From Dehalococcoidia bacterium (GTDB lineage: Bacteria; Chloroflexota; Dehalococcoidia; DSTF01; JACRBR01): a DNA stretch of 43,032 nucleotides. The first letter of the stretch is position 1; the number at the start of each line of letters is the position of its first letter. The DNA lies in the NCBI GenBank assembly GCA_021462855.1, contig JAJTXQ010000047.1:1-43032 (forward strand), in the 5' to 3' direction. This document shows positions 7,447 to 15,666 of the stretch, in pieces. Under the pieces are notes generated by a model, which had not been told where the DNA came from, did not search any database, and worked only from the letters and a program-made list of their open reading frames with translations. The position numbers and the translations under genes are program-made.

Positions 7447-9288
7447 ATGAAGCACCCGTTCATCGCGGCGGTGGAGGAGCGCATCCTGCTTGCGGATGGC
7501 GCGATGGGCACGCTGCTGCAATCGCGCGGCGTCGCCGCGTCGGCCTGCGCGGACGCGGTGATCCTTGAGCAGCCGGACCTGGTCCGCCGCGCGCACGAGG
7601 AGTACATCGCCGCGGGCGCCGACATCATCGAAACCAACACGTTCGGCGCAAACCGCTTCCGGCTTGCCCGCCACGGGCTCGAAGCGAAGGTGCGCGACAT
7701 CAACTTCCGCGCCGCGCGGGTCGCCCGCGATGCGCGCGAAATCCGCGGGTTGCCGGTCTTTGTCGCCGGCGCGATCGGCCCGACGGGACGCATGCTGGCC
7801 GGCGTCGGCGACATCCGCCCCGGCGATGTGCGCGAGGCGCTGCGCGAGCAGTGCGAGGCGCTGCTCGAGGGCGGCGTCGACCTGATCATCCTCGAGACGT
7901 TCCCGGACATCCAGGAGCTCCGCGAGGCGATCCTGGCGGTGAAGGCGGCGTGTGACCTGCCGATCGTCGCGCAGATGACGTTCGGGCGCGACGGTCGCAC
8001 GCTCGGCGGCGAGCCGCCGGATGTCGTGGCGAACGTCGCCAGCTCGCTCGGCGCCGATGTCGCGGGCGTGAACTGCAGCCTCGGCCCGCAGTCGGCGCTC
8101 GAGGTGGTCGAGCAGATGTCGGCGAACACGTCGATCCGCGTGTCGGCGATGCCGAACGCCGGCCTGCCGCGCTTCATGGACGGGCGGCTGATGTATCCGT
8201 CGCCGCCGGAGTACTTCGCCGAGTACGCGCGCAAGCTGGCCGAGGCCGGCGCGAACATCATCGGCGGCTGCTGCGGCACGACGCCGGAGCACATCGCACG
8301 CATGCGCGAGACGCTCGACCAGGAGTGGAACCGACGCGCCCGCGCCGCGCGCGTCAGCGTCGCCGCGCCGCCGGCGCCGGCGCAGGAAGCCGCCGAGGGC
8401 GCGCCGCGCTCGTTGCGCGAAAAGCTGCGCACCGGCGAGTTCGTCGTCAGCGTCGAGCTCGACCCGCCACGCGGCCTCAACCCGCGCAAGGCGCTCGAGG
8501 GCGCGGCGCACCTCAAGCAGCTCGGCGCCGACACGATCAACATCGGCGACAGCCCGATGGCGCGCGTGCGCATGAGCGCGATCGCGCTCGCCGTGCTGAT
8601 GCAGCAGCGCGTCGGCATCGAGACGATCGTGCATTTCACCACGCGCGACCGGAACCTGATGGCGATCCAGAGCGACCTGCTCGGCGCGCACGCGCTCGGC
8701 ATCCGTAACGTGATCGCGCTCACGGGCGACCCGCCCTCGACCGGCGATTACGCGCGCGCGACTGGCGTGTGGGACGTCGACTCGATCGGCTTCATCCGCA
8801 TCCTCAAGATGCTGAACAGCGGCACGGACTGGGCGGGCAACTCGATCGGCAAAGGCACCGACTTCCTCGTCGCCTGCGCGGCGAACCCGACCGCGGACAG
8901 CGTCGATGTCGAGGTCGACCGCGTGCGCCGCAAGATCGACGCCGGCGCCGACCTGCTGATGACGCAGCAGATCTACAGCGCCGAGATCCTGGAGTCGTTC
9001 CTCGAACGGCTCGGGCCGATCGATGTGCCGGTGCTCGTCGGCGTGATGCCGCTGCAGAGCTCACGCCACGCGGAGTTCATCCACAACGAGCTCGCCGGCG
9101 TGTTCGTGCCCGACGCGGTGCGCGAGCGCATGCGGTTGGCGGGCGAGAACGGCATCGCCGAAGGCATCGCGCAGGCGCGCGAGCTGCTGGAGGATTGCCG
9201 GAAGTTCGTGCAGGGCGTGTACCTCGTGCCGTCCTTCGGCCGCGTCGAGGTCGTGGGCGAGCTGGTGACGCTGGCGAAGCAGCGCTAG
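7447..9288 (+). CDS. Bifunctional homocysteine S-methyltransferase / methylenetetrahydrofolate reductase
   Basis: A 613-aa fusion like B. subtilis YitJ. Residues 1-310 are a homocysteine methyltransferase barrel with LADGAMGTLLQSRG at the start and the zinc ligands Cys210 (VNCSLGP) and Cys275-Cys276 (GGCCGTTPEH). A Pro/Ala linker at about 310-330 leads into an FAD-dependent MTHFR barrel at 335-612 (FVVSVELDPPRGLNP, IVHFTTRDRNLMAIQSDLLG, VIALTGDPPS, GADLLMTQQIYSAEILESF). It would reduce 5,10-methylene-THF and use a methyl donor to make methionine. The methyl donor for the first domain cannot be told from sequence. The cobalamin-binding modules of MetH are absent from this protein. It converges on greA with 29 bp between the stops. 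Confidence 0.93.
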   Translation: MKHPFIAAVEERILLADGAMGTLLQSRGVAASACADAVILEQPDLVRRAHEEYIAAGADIIETNTFGANRFRLARHGLEAKVRDINFRAARVARDAREIRGLPVFVAGAIGPTGRMLAGVGDIRPGDVREALREQCEALLEGGVDLIILETFPDIQELREAILAVKAACDLPIVAQMTFGRDGRTLGGEPPDVVANVASSLGADVAGVNCSLGPQSALEVVEQMSANTSIRVSAMPNAGLPRFMDGRLMYPSPPEYFAEYARKLAEAGANIIGGCCGTTPEHIARMRETLDQEWNRRARAARVSVAAPPAPAQEAAEGAPRSLREKLRTGEFVVSVELDPPRGLNPRKALEGAAHLKQLGADTINIGDSPMARVRMSAIALAVLMQQRVGIETIVHFTTRDRNLMAIQSDLLGAHALGIRNVIALTGDPPSTGDYARATGVWDVDSIGFIRILKMLNSGTDWAGNSIGKGTDFLVACAANPTADSVDVEVDRVRRKIDAGADLLMTQQIYSAEILESFLERLGPIDVPVLVGVMPLQSSRHAEFIHNELAGVFVPDAVRERMRLAGENGIAEGIAQARELLEDCRKFVQGVYLVPSFGRVEVVGELVTLAKQR

Positions 9289-9317
9289 CGGTCAACGCCG
9301 CCCGGTCGCGTGCCGCG

Positions 9318-9794
9318 CTAGCTGATCTTCGTGATCTTCAGGGTGATGATGCCCTTCGGCGCGTTCACCTGCACCTCGTCGTGCAACTTCTTGCCGATGA
9401 GCGCGCGGCCAACCGGGGACTCGTGGCTGATCTTGCCCTCGCGCGGGTCGGTCTCCGCCGGGCCGACGACGGTGTACTCCTTGACCTTGCCGTCTTCGCT
9501 GCTACGCACCTTTACGGTGCTGCCGAGCACGACGATCTTCGACTTGTGCGCGCCGTCCTCGTCGATCACGGCGGCGTTGGTGAGCAGGCTCTGCAACTGC
9601 TGGATGCGACCCTCGACCATCGCCTGTTCGTTCTTGGCGTCCTCGTACTCGGCGTCGTTCGGCGTGCTCATGAGCTCTTTCGCGAGCCGGATCTTCTCGG
9701 CGATTTCCGGCCGGCGCTCGGTCTCGAGGTAGTGCAGCTCTTCCTGGATCTTGTGCAGGCCGTCCTTCGTGATCGGCTGAGGCTTGTCGGTCAT
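9318..9794 (-). CDS. greA: Transcription elongation factor GreA
   Basis: GreA rescues backtracked RNA polymerase by stimulating transcript cleavage through the secondary channel. The 158-aa length is normal. The N-terminal coiled coil begins ITKDGLHKIQEELHYLETERRPEIAEKI and carries the acidic tip STPNDAEYEDAKNEQA. The C-terminal FKBP-like domain contains VVGPAETDPREGKISHESPVGRALIGKK and ends in ITLKITKI. The start at 9794 has a strong AAGGAGAG ribosome-binding site; the longer frame to 9977 would read through the promoter and leader terminator. The gene is preceded by a 5' leader of about 140 nt with an intrinsic terminator. Confidence 0.97.
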   Translation of the reverse strand: MTDKPQPITKDGLHKIQEELHYLETERRPEIAEKIRLAKELMSTPNDAEYEDAKNEQAMVEGRIQQLQSLLTNAAVIDEDGAHKSKIVVLGSTVKVRSSEDGKVKEYTVVGPAETDPREGKISHESPVGRALIGKKLHDEVQVNAPKGIITLKITKIS

Positions 9795-9898
9795 GCGGTC
9801 TCTCCTTCCGAGCGCGCGCGCTGGCGGGGTCGTGCGAGCGGGCGGCGGATGCTCCTGCCGGGCGGCGCTCGCTGGTTCGTTATCGGCGGATCGCGTCG

Positions 9899-9925
9899 AA
9901 AAAAAAGCTGAGGCCGGTGCCTCAG
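9899..9925 (-). terminator. Intrinsic terminator inside the greA 5' leader (attenuator)
   Basis: Read on the - strand, CTGAGGC-ACCG-GCCTCAG is a perfect 7-bp stem with a 4-nt loop, followed by C and eight T residues. It lies only about 18 nt downstream of the greA -10 box and about 105 nt before the greA ATG. The upstream neighbour is divergent, so the only transcripts this terminator can stop are those started at the greA promoter. The expected product is an RNA of roughly 35-40 nt. Confidence 0.85.
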
Positions 9926-9942
9926 GCGCGAGTACGCGGCAG

Positions 9943-9971
9943 AGTATACCCGCGCACCCCGAGGCTGTAAA
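9943..9971 (-). promoter_or_regulatory. Consensus-like housekeeping promoter of greA
   Basis: On the - strand TTTACA (9966-9971), a 17-bp spacer and TATACT (9943-9948) match the primary sigma factor consensus well. The start site should lie near 9936, just before the leader terminator. Confidence 0.8.
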
Positions 9972-10053
9972 GTTCACATTCGCGGCATTTCCGGGCGATC
10001 GCGAACCTGCGTCCGGCGGCCTCCGGCATGCCCGGAGCCGCCCCGGGGCTCCG

Positions 10054-10062
10054 TGCTAGAAT
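10054..10062 (+). promoter_or_regulatory. Extended -10 element of the GH18-like gene
   Basis: TGCTAGAAT is an extended -10 (TG-n-TAGAAT) without a good -35. The inverted repeat CGGAGCC/GGCTCCG at 10033-10053 occupies the -35 region and could be an operator. The leader to the ATG at 10240 is about 170 nt. Confidence 0.5.
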
Positions 10063-10239
10063 GGCGCGCGCCAAAGGTTGCCCCAGCATCCCGCGACCGA
10101 CACACTTTGCGGGGCCGGCGCCCGAACCGCCAACCCTCACCAATACGGCGCCCTTCCCCCAGCGACGGTGAAGGCCGCGGCTGAGTGCAACATCCCCTCG
10201 CGTCTGCGCGCGATGCGCGGCGCGGGCCGAGGTCCGACG

Positions 10240-11907
10240 ATGGCAGGCGAGCGACAGGGTCCATTCGACCGCATCCTGAAACCGCGCGATGGCGGCGCCG
10301 CGGATGGCGGCGCGCCCGACCGGGCCGTGATGTACGTCGGCGGCACGATCCTCGGCCTTGCGTTGCTGCTGCTGATCCTCGTCCTGCCCCCGATCTCCAT
10401 CCTGAGCCGCGGCGATGGCGACGGCGGCATCCCCAGCACGCCCGGCGACGCCAGCACGTACACGTCGAATGTCCGCAGCGGCATGCCGAAGCTGCCTGCC
10501 GGCCTCGTGGCGGCGAGCGCGCACTTCGACCTCGCCGCGCCCGCCGACCAGCGCGGCGCCTCGGCGGTGACGGTGCCGCTCAAGGAGAAGCAGACCGACG
10601 TCCACAGCCTCGGCATGTACTCCTATATCGACGGCAAGTGGGAACGGCTCGCCGATGTGACGCTCGCCGCCGGCGGGGCTGCAGCGCGCGCCGACGTCGA
10701 TGCGCTGCCTGGCAACGTGGCAGTGCTGCGCCGCAGCAAGGCGACGCTGCAGGTGGCGGGCATCATCGGCGCGGGCGCGCAGGTCGACCCGCGCGCGGAG
10801 AACGCGATCACGGTGCTCCACCCGCTGGCGTTCCTGCCCGCTGACAACGGCGAAGTCGTCGGCGTGCGCCCGGCGGTGCCGCCCGCGGGGTACCGCGTCG
10901 TGCCGGGCGTGGTCGCGCCGAACGCCGAGGTCGTCGATAACATCCTGCGTTCGACCGACATCCGCAACTCGCACGCGAACGCGCTCGCACAGACCGTCAT
11001 CCAGGGCAACTATGCCGGCATCAACATCGACTACCCCGCCGTCAACCCGGCGCTGAAGGAGGAGTACAGCGCGTTCGTCGAGACGCTCGCCAACGCGTTG
11101 CACGAGTACGGGCACACGCTCACCCTCACGCTGCCGATGCCGCGCTCGCAGGATGGCGCGATCGATACCGGCGCGTACGACTGGGAGCGGCTCGGCACGC
11201 TCGCCGACTCGCTGATCATGGGCGGTGAAATGGACCAGGAGCTGTACTTCCAGAACATGCAGCCGGCGCTGGACTACGCCGTAGCGAACGTCGACCGCAG
11301 CAAGCTCTCGCTGACGATCACGTCGCAGGCGATCGAGCGCGGCGGCGACGGCCTGCGCACGCTGCCGCTTGCGGACGCCTTCTCGCTCGCCAGCGCCGTC
11401 GGGATCGCGTCGGAGGGCGAGATCACGGCGGGCACCCCGGTGCAGCTCGTCGCCCAGAACCTCGCGGTGTCGGAAGGCGCAAGCGGCATGCACTGGGACG
11501 ACGTCGCGCGTGCGGTGACGTTCTCCTACCCCGGCCGCGGCGGCAAGCGCACGGTGTGGCTGCCCAACGCGTTCAGCGCGGCGTTCCGCCTGGAGCTGGC
11601 ACAGCGTTACGACCTGGGCGGTGTCGCGGTCACGAGCGCGGCCGAGAACGAGGGCGACGTCTGGTCCGCCGTGCGCCAGCTGTCCGATACCGGCGACATC
11701 ACGCTGTCGAAGCCGAACGGCGACCTGCTCGCGCCGTCGTGGTCGGCGGCGAACGGCAGCATCTCGCCGTCGAGCGGTGACACGACGACGTGGACGGCGC
11801 CGGCCGAGCCCGGGACGTACGACGTCACGCTGATCATCAGCGACGGCGTCGCGCGCGCGGGCCAGCGCATCTCCATCGACGTCGGCGCGGCGCCACCGCC
11901 GCCCTAG
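10240..11907 (+). CDS. Membrane-anchored GH18-like protein lacking the catalytic Glu, with PKD-like C-terminal domain
   Basis: A 555-aa protein with one N-terminal membrane segment (about 32-54) and the remainder probably extracellular. The middle (about 90-470) resembles the glycoside hydrolase 18 barrel of spore-cortex lytic enzymes (SleL/YaaH): NYAGINIDYPAVNP at 258-270 sits where active members have GxNIDFE. The catalytic Glu position is Pro266, so hydrolysis is unlikely and glycan binding is more plausible. The segment at about 488-548 (SWSAANGSISPSS...GTYDVTLIISDG) looks like a PKD/Ig-type beta domain. The start at 10240 follows CGAGG at a suitable distance; the frame stays open to 10078. 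It ends 1 bp before rsmD, so the two are probably co-transcribed. Confidence 0.75.
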   Translation: MAGERQGPFDRILKPRDGGAADGGAPDRAVMYVGGTILGLALLLLILVLPPISILSRGDGDGGIPSTPGDASTYTSNVRSGMPKLPAGLVAASAHFDLAAPADQRGASAVTVPLKEKQTDVHSLGMYSYIDGKWERLADVTLAAGGAAARADVDALPGNVAVLRRSKATLQVAGIIGAGAQVDPRAENAITVLHPLAFLPADNGEVVGVRPAVPPAGYRVVPGVVAPNAEVVDNILRSTDIRNSHANALAQTVIQGNYAGINIDYPAVNPALKEEYSAFVETLANALHEYGHTLTLTLPMPRSQDGAIDTGAYDWERLGTLADSLIMGGEMDQELYFQNMQPALDYAVANVDRSKLSLTITSQAIERGGDGLRTLPLADAFSLASAVGIASEGEITAGTPVQLVAQNLAVSEGASGMHWDDVARAVTFSYPGRGGKRTVWLPNAFSAAFRLELAQRYDLGGVAVTSAAENEGDVWSAVRQLSDTGDITLSKPNGDLLAPSWSAANGSISPSSGDTTTWTAPAEPGTYDVTLIISDGVARAGQRISIDVGAAPPPP

Positions 11908-11908
11908 C

Positions 11909-12481
11909 GTGCGTGTCATCGGCGGCAGCGTGCGCGGGCGCAACCTCAAGAGCCCGCCCCGGCCGCGCCAGGCCGGCCGTCCCGGCATCCGCCCTACCTC
12001 CGACATGATCCGCGGGGTCATCTTCGACATGCTCGATGCGATGGGCGCGGACTACGCGCGCGTGCTGGATCTGTACGCCGGCAGCGGCGCGCTCGGGATC
12101 GAGGCGCTGAGCCGCGGCGACGGTGAAGCGGACTTCGTCGATGCCGACACGACGGCCGTGGCGACCGTGCGGGCCAACCTGGACCTCACCGGGTTCGCCG
12201 GCCGCGCGCGCGTGCACGGGTTCGACGCGAAGATGGCGCCGTCAAGGCTGCGCGGCGCCTACACCCTCGTCCTCGCCGATCCGCCGTATTACGATGAGGG
12301 CGCGTTTGCGGCCGCCCAGGCGGTCGCGGCGTCGCCGCTCGTCACGCCGGAGAGCGTCGTGGTGGTGGAGCATCACCGGCGCGAGACGGCGCCGGAGCGG
12401 CTCGGAGCGCTGCCGCTGTACCGGTCGAGGAGGCACGGCGACACCGTGGTGTCGATCTACGCGGACAAGGAGGCGACGTGA
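11909..12481 (+). CDS. rsmD: 16S rRNA (guanine966-N2)-methyltransferase RsmD
   Basis: A SAM-dependent methyltransferase that modifies G966 of 16S rRNA during 30S assembly. The 190-aa length is typical. It begins MRVIGGSVRGRNLKSP, followed by RPTSDMIRGVIFDML, the SAM-binding motif DLYAGSGALGIEALSRG, and the catalytic motif LVLADPPYYDEG (DPPY). The start is GTG at 11909, one base after the previous stop, with no distinct Shine-Dalgarno, which suggests coupling. The stop overlaps the GTG start of coaD. The rsmD-coaD pair is a common bacterial arrangement. Confidence 0.95.
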   Translation: MRVIGGSVRGRNLKSPPRPRQAGRPGIRPTSDMIRGVIFDMLDAMGADYARVLDLYAGSGALGIEALSRGDGEADFVDADTTAVATVRANLDLTGFAGRARVHGFDAKMAPSRLRGAYTLVLADPPYYDEGAFAAAQAVAASPLVTPESVVVVEHHRRETAPERLGALPLYRSRRHGDTVVSIYADKEAT

Positions 12482-12969
12482 CCATCGCGCTGTTCCCCGG
12501 GCGGTTCGATCCCGTGACCAACGGCCACCGCGACATCGCGCGGCGCGCGGCGCGGCTGTTCGAGCGCGTGATCGTCGCGCCGGTCGACCTGCGGCAGAAC
12601 TACCTCTTCAGCACCGACGAACGGGTGGCGCTCTTCCGCGAGGCCGTCGCCGACACCCCGCACATCGAGGTCCGCCCGTACAGCGGGCTGACGGTCGACT
12701 TCGCCAAGCAGGTCGGCGCGACGGTGGTCGTCCGGTCGATGCGCGCCGTCACCGACTTCGAAGCCGAGTTCGATATGGCGCTGATGAACAAGAAGATGGC
12801 GCCGGAGATCGAATCGATCTACCTGATGGCCTCGCTCGAGCACCTGTTCATCAGCGGGACGCGCATCCGCGAGGTGTCGGCGCTGGGGTATGATGTGAGC
12901 GACCTGGTGCCGCCCCACGTCTGGACGGCGCTCAAGGCGAAGTACGCGGAGCGGGATCGCTCCGGCTGA
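12478..12969 (+). CDS. coaD: Phosphopantetheine adenylyltransferase CoaD
   Basis: CoaD adenylates 4'-phosphopantetheine to dephospho-CoA, the penultimate step of coenzyme A synthesis. The 163-aa protein has the nucleotidyltransferase motif FPGRFDPVTNGHRDI (TxGH form), the substrate loop VVRSMRAVTDFEAEFDMALMNKKM, and the late motif YLMASLEHLFISGTRIREV. The usual ISSS/ISST is ISGT here. It starts at GTG 12478, overlapping the rsmD stop as GTGA. The following coiled-coil gene starts about 60 bp later and may share its transcript. Confidence 0.96.
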   Translation: MTIALFPGRFDPVTNGHRDIARRAARLFERVIVAPVDLRQNYLFSTDERVALFREAVADTPHIEVRPYSGLTVDFAKQVGATVVVRSMRAVTDFEAEFDMALMNKKMAPEIESIYLMASLEHLFISGTRIREVSALGYDVSDLVPPHVWTALKAKYAERDRSG

Positions 12970-13030
12970 ACGCGGTGGAGCCAGCGCGACGCGCCCACAG
13001 GGCGCCGGCCGCGCCACAGGGAGGTGCGCC

Positions 13031-13564
13031 ATCGATTCCCTACACCTGATCGACCGGCTGGAGGAGATGGTCGCCGAGGGCCGGCGGATGCCCATCGGCG
13101 CGGGCGTCGTCGTCGACCGGCGGCGGCTGCTCGACCTTGTCGACCAGATGCGCGCAGCGCTCCCGAATGAGATCCGCGAAGCCGAGGACATCCTCAAGCG
13201 GCGCGATGAGGTGGTCGGCCGCGCCGAGGAGGAGGCGCAGATCAAGCTGCGCCGCGCGCAGGAGCAGATCGATGACCTGCTCGAGCACGACAGCATCGTC
13301 CGCGCAGCGCAGGAGCGCGCTGACATGCTGCAGCGCGAGGCCGAAGCGCGCTGCGACCGCATGCTGATCGATGCCGAGAACCAGGCGAAGTCGCGCATGG
13401 CCGAGGCCGAGAAGCTGTCCAACGAGCAGATGGATGAGGCCGACCGCTACGCGGTGGAAATGCTGCAGCGCCTCGACGGCCAGCTACAGGTGTTCGCGAA
13501 GAACGTCCGGGCCGCGCTCGACTCCCTCGAAACGCGCCCCGCTGAAACCGCCGAGGTGCGGTAA
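13031..13564 (+). CDS. Conserved coiled-coil protein, probable AUC start
   Basis: A cytoplasmic coiled-coil protein of 177 aa from the proposed start. The N-terminal segment (DSLHLIDRLEEMVAEGRRMPIGAGVVVDRRRLLDLVDQMRAALPNEI) matches a family I remember from Chloroflexota, whose members begin MD..YLIDRLEE. The remainder is a long charged coiled coil rich in Glu/Arg/Gln, similar to ATP synthase subunit b or DivIVA-like proteins; the function is unknown. No ATG, GTG or TTG exists in frame upstream of ATG 13067. Codon 13031 is ATC, exactly where the family Met belongs, and CAGGGAGG ends seven bases before it. The ATG at 13067 would remove the conserved N-terminus. A G-to-C error or mutation of the start codon is possible. 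Confidence 0.8.
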   Translation: MDSLHLIDRLEEMVAEGRRMPIGAGVVVDRRRLLDLVDQMRAALPNEIREAEDILKRRDEVVGRAEEEAQIKLRRAQEQIDDLLEHDSIVRAAQERADMLQREAEARCDRMLIDAENQAKSRMAEAEKLSNEQMDEADRYAVEMLQRLDGQLQVFAKNVRAALDSLETRPAETAEVR

Positions 13565-13658
13565 CGGGGCACGCCCGGCACGCCCTTCCCGCGCACACAC
13601 CATCGCCGGACCCTGCTCACGCTGATCTAGCTGCGCGCGGTGACGTGCGCCCTGGCCG

Positions 13659-15377
13659 TTAGTTTCCGAACGGCGCGGGCGGGGCGACCGGCGGCTGCGG
13701 CTGGATCGGGTGCTGGCACGTCGAGCCGTCGCGCCCGAACACCTTCTGCAGGTCCTTGATGTCGATGTCCAGGTCGTGGACGTTTGGCTCCAGGTCGTAC
13801 CACTTGCTGTACAGCAGGCTGCCGAAGTACGACGCGTAGCGGAACGCGATCATCTGCTGGTCTACGACATCGACGTGGCAGTCGAGGTTCAGGTCGCCCT
13901 CGAGGATGCGTACGGTGACCGCCAGGTCGCCGCAGACGGGCGTCAGGCCACCGTTCACCGATCCGATCACCGGATGACCAAAGACATCGACCAGCTCGCA
14001 GCCGTTGTCCTTCAGGACGGTGACCACACCGTTGTCGTTGCCCGGGAAGATGTCGTTCGTCAGGTCGGGATGCGGGATCAACGTCAGCCGCGCGAGGTCG
14101 AAGTCACCGGTCGGGCCCGGAGGCAGCGGGCCGGTGGTGGCGCAGCCGAAGCGCACGAGGTTCTCGAACACGAGCGAGAACGCGCACGTTGCCGGCCCGC
14201 GCGATGCGCCCGCGCCGCCCGGCGAGAACACGATGTCCTGCGGGTTCACGGACTGGATGACGAAGTTGTCGTACTCCACCTGGAACTCGTACGCCCCGAG
14301 CCCATCCTCCAGCCCGTCGGCGTTGGCGTCGCCGGTGCGCACGTTAAGCGCGCGCTCGATGACGATGAGCTTGCCCTCGTTGTTGCCGGCGCACGGGCCG
14401 GTCGCGCACAGGAACAGGTTCGCCGCGGGAATGAGCAGGTCAACGTTCTCGCTGTTGCCCTGCGGCACCTTGATCACCCCCGGCGTCGCCGTGCCCGAAG
14501 GCGTGGAGGTTGGGCTGCCGGTGGGCGTGCTCGTGACCACGATCTCGGTGGCGGTGCTGGTGGCGGTGGCCGTGCTCGTCTCGGTGGCGGTGCTGGTCGG
14601 CGTCGGCGTGCTGGTCTCGGTGGCGGTGCTGGTGGCCGTGGCCGTGCTGGTTTCGGTAGCGGTGCTGGTCGGCGTCGCCGTCGCGGTGTCCTCGGGCGTG
14701 CTCGTGCCCGTGGGCGTGGCGGTTGCGGTGGCGGACGGCGTCTCCGTCGCCGTGGCCGTCGATGTCGGCGTGGGCGTCGGTGAGATCATCTTCGTCACGG
14801 ACACCGCGTTGGCGTCGAAGCAGTATGTCTGGATGAGCGGGTCGCGGACCGAGGGGCCGGCGATGCAGTCCTCGTCGCGATCGTGCTTGTTGCCGATCAC
14901 CCGCACGCGGGCGATAAGCAGGCCGCCGCTGAGGTCCGCGCTGTCCGCGGAATACGGCACCGTCGAGGGGCACTCGATCGATGCGCCGGAGGCGAGCGCC
15001 GGGATGGTGCAGGCGTAGGTGTAGCTGTCGCCGATCGGCGGCAGGTCGACGAAGACATCGATGTCGAACGCGGTGCAACCGACGGTTGCGCCGCCGGGGT
15101 ATGCCGCGCCGAGGCGATACGGCATGCTCTGTCCCTGCGGCACGGGCTGCGAGACGGCGGGGTCGATGCGGATGGTCGCTGCCGCGACGCCGACCGTCGG
15201 ATCGCACGTCGACGGCTCGATGCTGGCGAACGCCGGTGTGCCGGACTCGTTGCCCGGGCGGAACAGCAGGATGGCAGTCGCGACGGTGGCGAGGGTGAGC
15301 GCCAGCCCGAGGGCGGCCGTCGCCGGCAGGCGTCCGCGCTCCCCGTGCCTGGAGAGCGCCATCCGCATCCAGTTCAT
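13659..15377 (-). CDS. Surface protein with Thr-rich stalk, cohesin-like and dockerin-like domains
   Basis: A 572-aa cell-surface protein. Residues 18-40 are a hydrophobic signal or anchor ([23 protein letters not shown]), and about 50-195 form a Cys-containing beta domain. Residues 199-300 are a Thr/Ser/Pro/Ala/Glu low-complexity stalk. Residues about 336-450 resemble a cohesin domain ([19 protein letters not shown]...[12 protein letters not shown]). Residues 494-554 resemble a type I dockerin with two calcium loops ([19 protein letters not shown] and [21 protein letters not shown]), followed by a Pro-rich tail. Carrying both partners suggests self-assembly or a scaffold role. The ATG at 15377 has CGGGAGT upstream; the open frame to 15554 runs through the leader RNA. 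No enzymatic domain was recognised. Confidence 0.8.
   Translation of the reverse strand: MNWMRMALSRHGERGRLPATAALGLALTLATVATAILLFRPGNESGTPAFASIEPSTCDPTVGVAAATIRIDPAVSQPVPQGQSMPYRLGAAYPGGATVGCTAFDIDVFVDLPPIGDSYTYACTIPALASGASIECPSTVPYSADSADLSGGLLIARVRVIGNKHDRDEDCIAGPSVRDPLIQTYCFDANAVSVTKMISPTPTPTSTATATETPSATATATPTGTSTPEDTATATPTSTATETSTATATSTATETSTPTPTSTATETSTATATSTATEIVVTSTPTGSPTSTPSGTATPGVIKVPQGNSENVDLLIPAANLFLCATGPCAGNNEGKLIVIERALNVRTGDANADGLEDGLGAYEFQVEYDNFVIQSVNPQDIVFSPGGAGASRGPATCAFSLVFENLVRFGCATTGPLPPGPTGDFDLARLTLIPHPDLTNDIFPGNDNGVVTVLKDNGCELVDVFGHPVIGSVNGGLTPVCGDLAVTVRILEGDLNLDCHVDVVDQQMIAFRYASYFGSLLYSKWYDLEPNVHDLDIDIKDLQKVFGRDGSTCQHPIQPQPPVAPPAPFGN
14478..14783 (-). repeat. Tandem repeat encoding a Thr/Ser/Ala-rich stalk
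   Basis: The DNA repeats short GTGGC/GTGCTGGT-like units that encode [20 protein letters not shown]. The clearest period is 24 codons (72 bp), seen twice, built from smaller Ser-Thr-Ala-Thr-Glu-Thr blocks. The repeat stays in frame, so it is a coding minisatellite that can change stalk length by slippage or recombination. Confidence 0.8.
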
Positions 15378-15660
15378 ACGTACTCCCGTCTCGGCGGGGC
15401 CGGGAGCGTCCCGGCCAGGGTTCTTCCCGCGGGCTACGCGCCCGTACACATCAGAACTACTTGACAGCCCGTTCGTATCACGCCATCCCGCAGACATGCC
15501 GGTGCCCGCCGGGCGCGATTCCGGCCCCGGAAGCAGGCGCGTGCATGCCTGCAACGGAAGCCAGCGCGCCTCCGTGCGTGCGTGGATCGGGGAGCCATGC
15601 GGGGCTGGCGTAGCCCGCCTCTCAGGCGGTCAGGCCGGCGGGAGTGGCCTGATGGGTGAC
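15378..15660 (-). ncRNA. Structured 5' leader of the cohesin/dockerin gene (candidate cis-regulatory RNA)
   Basis: The intergenic stretch 15378-15710 contains no convincing gene. On the - strand the expected transcript starts near 15660 and runs about 283 nt to the ATG. It can form several perfect hairpins: TCAGGCC/GGCCTGA (15630-15652), AGGCGG/CCGCCT type (15615-15629), GGGCT/AGCCC (15602-15616, sharing two bases with the previous one) and GGCCGGGA/TCCCGGCC (15398-15416) just before the ribosome-binding site. It does not match the conserved cores of c-di-GMP, cobalamin or fluoride riboswitches as I know them. Function is unknown. Confidence 0.4.
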
Positions 15661-15666
15661 GGCCGT

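Noticed and set aside
9922-12030. A 702-codon - strand frame opposite the GH18-like gene
   Set aside because: The residues are dominated by Arg, Ala, Val and His with no motif; the + strand frames contain the TM, GH18-like and RsmD motifs.
12500-12520. GGTTCGATCCC resembling a tRNA T-loop
   Set aside because: It is the coaD codon run for Arg-Phe-Asp-Pro and no cloverleaf can be formed around it.
14478-14783. Possible CRISPR-like or satellite repeat
   Set aside because: The repeat has no spacer structure, stays in frame and encodes a Thr-rich stalk, so it is a coding minisatellite.
15461-15466. Perfect TTGACA on the + strand
   Set aside because: No -10 lies 16-18 bp downstream and no + strand gene follows.
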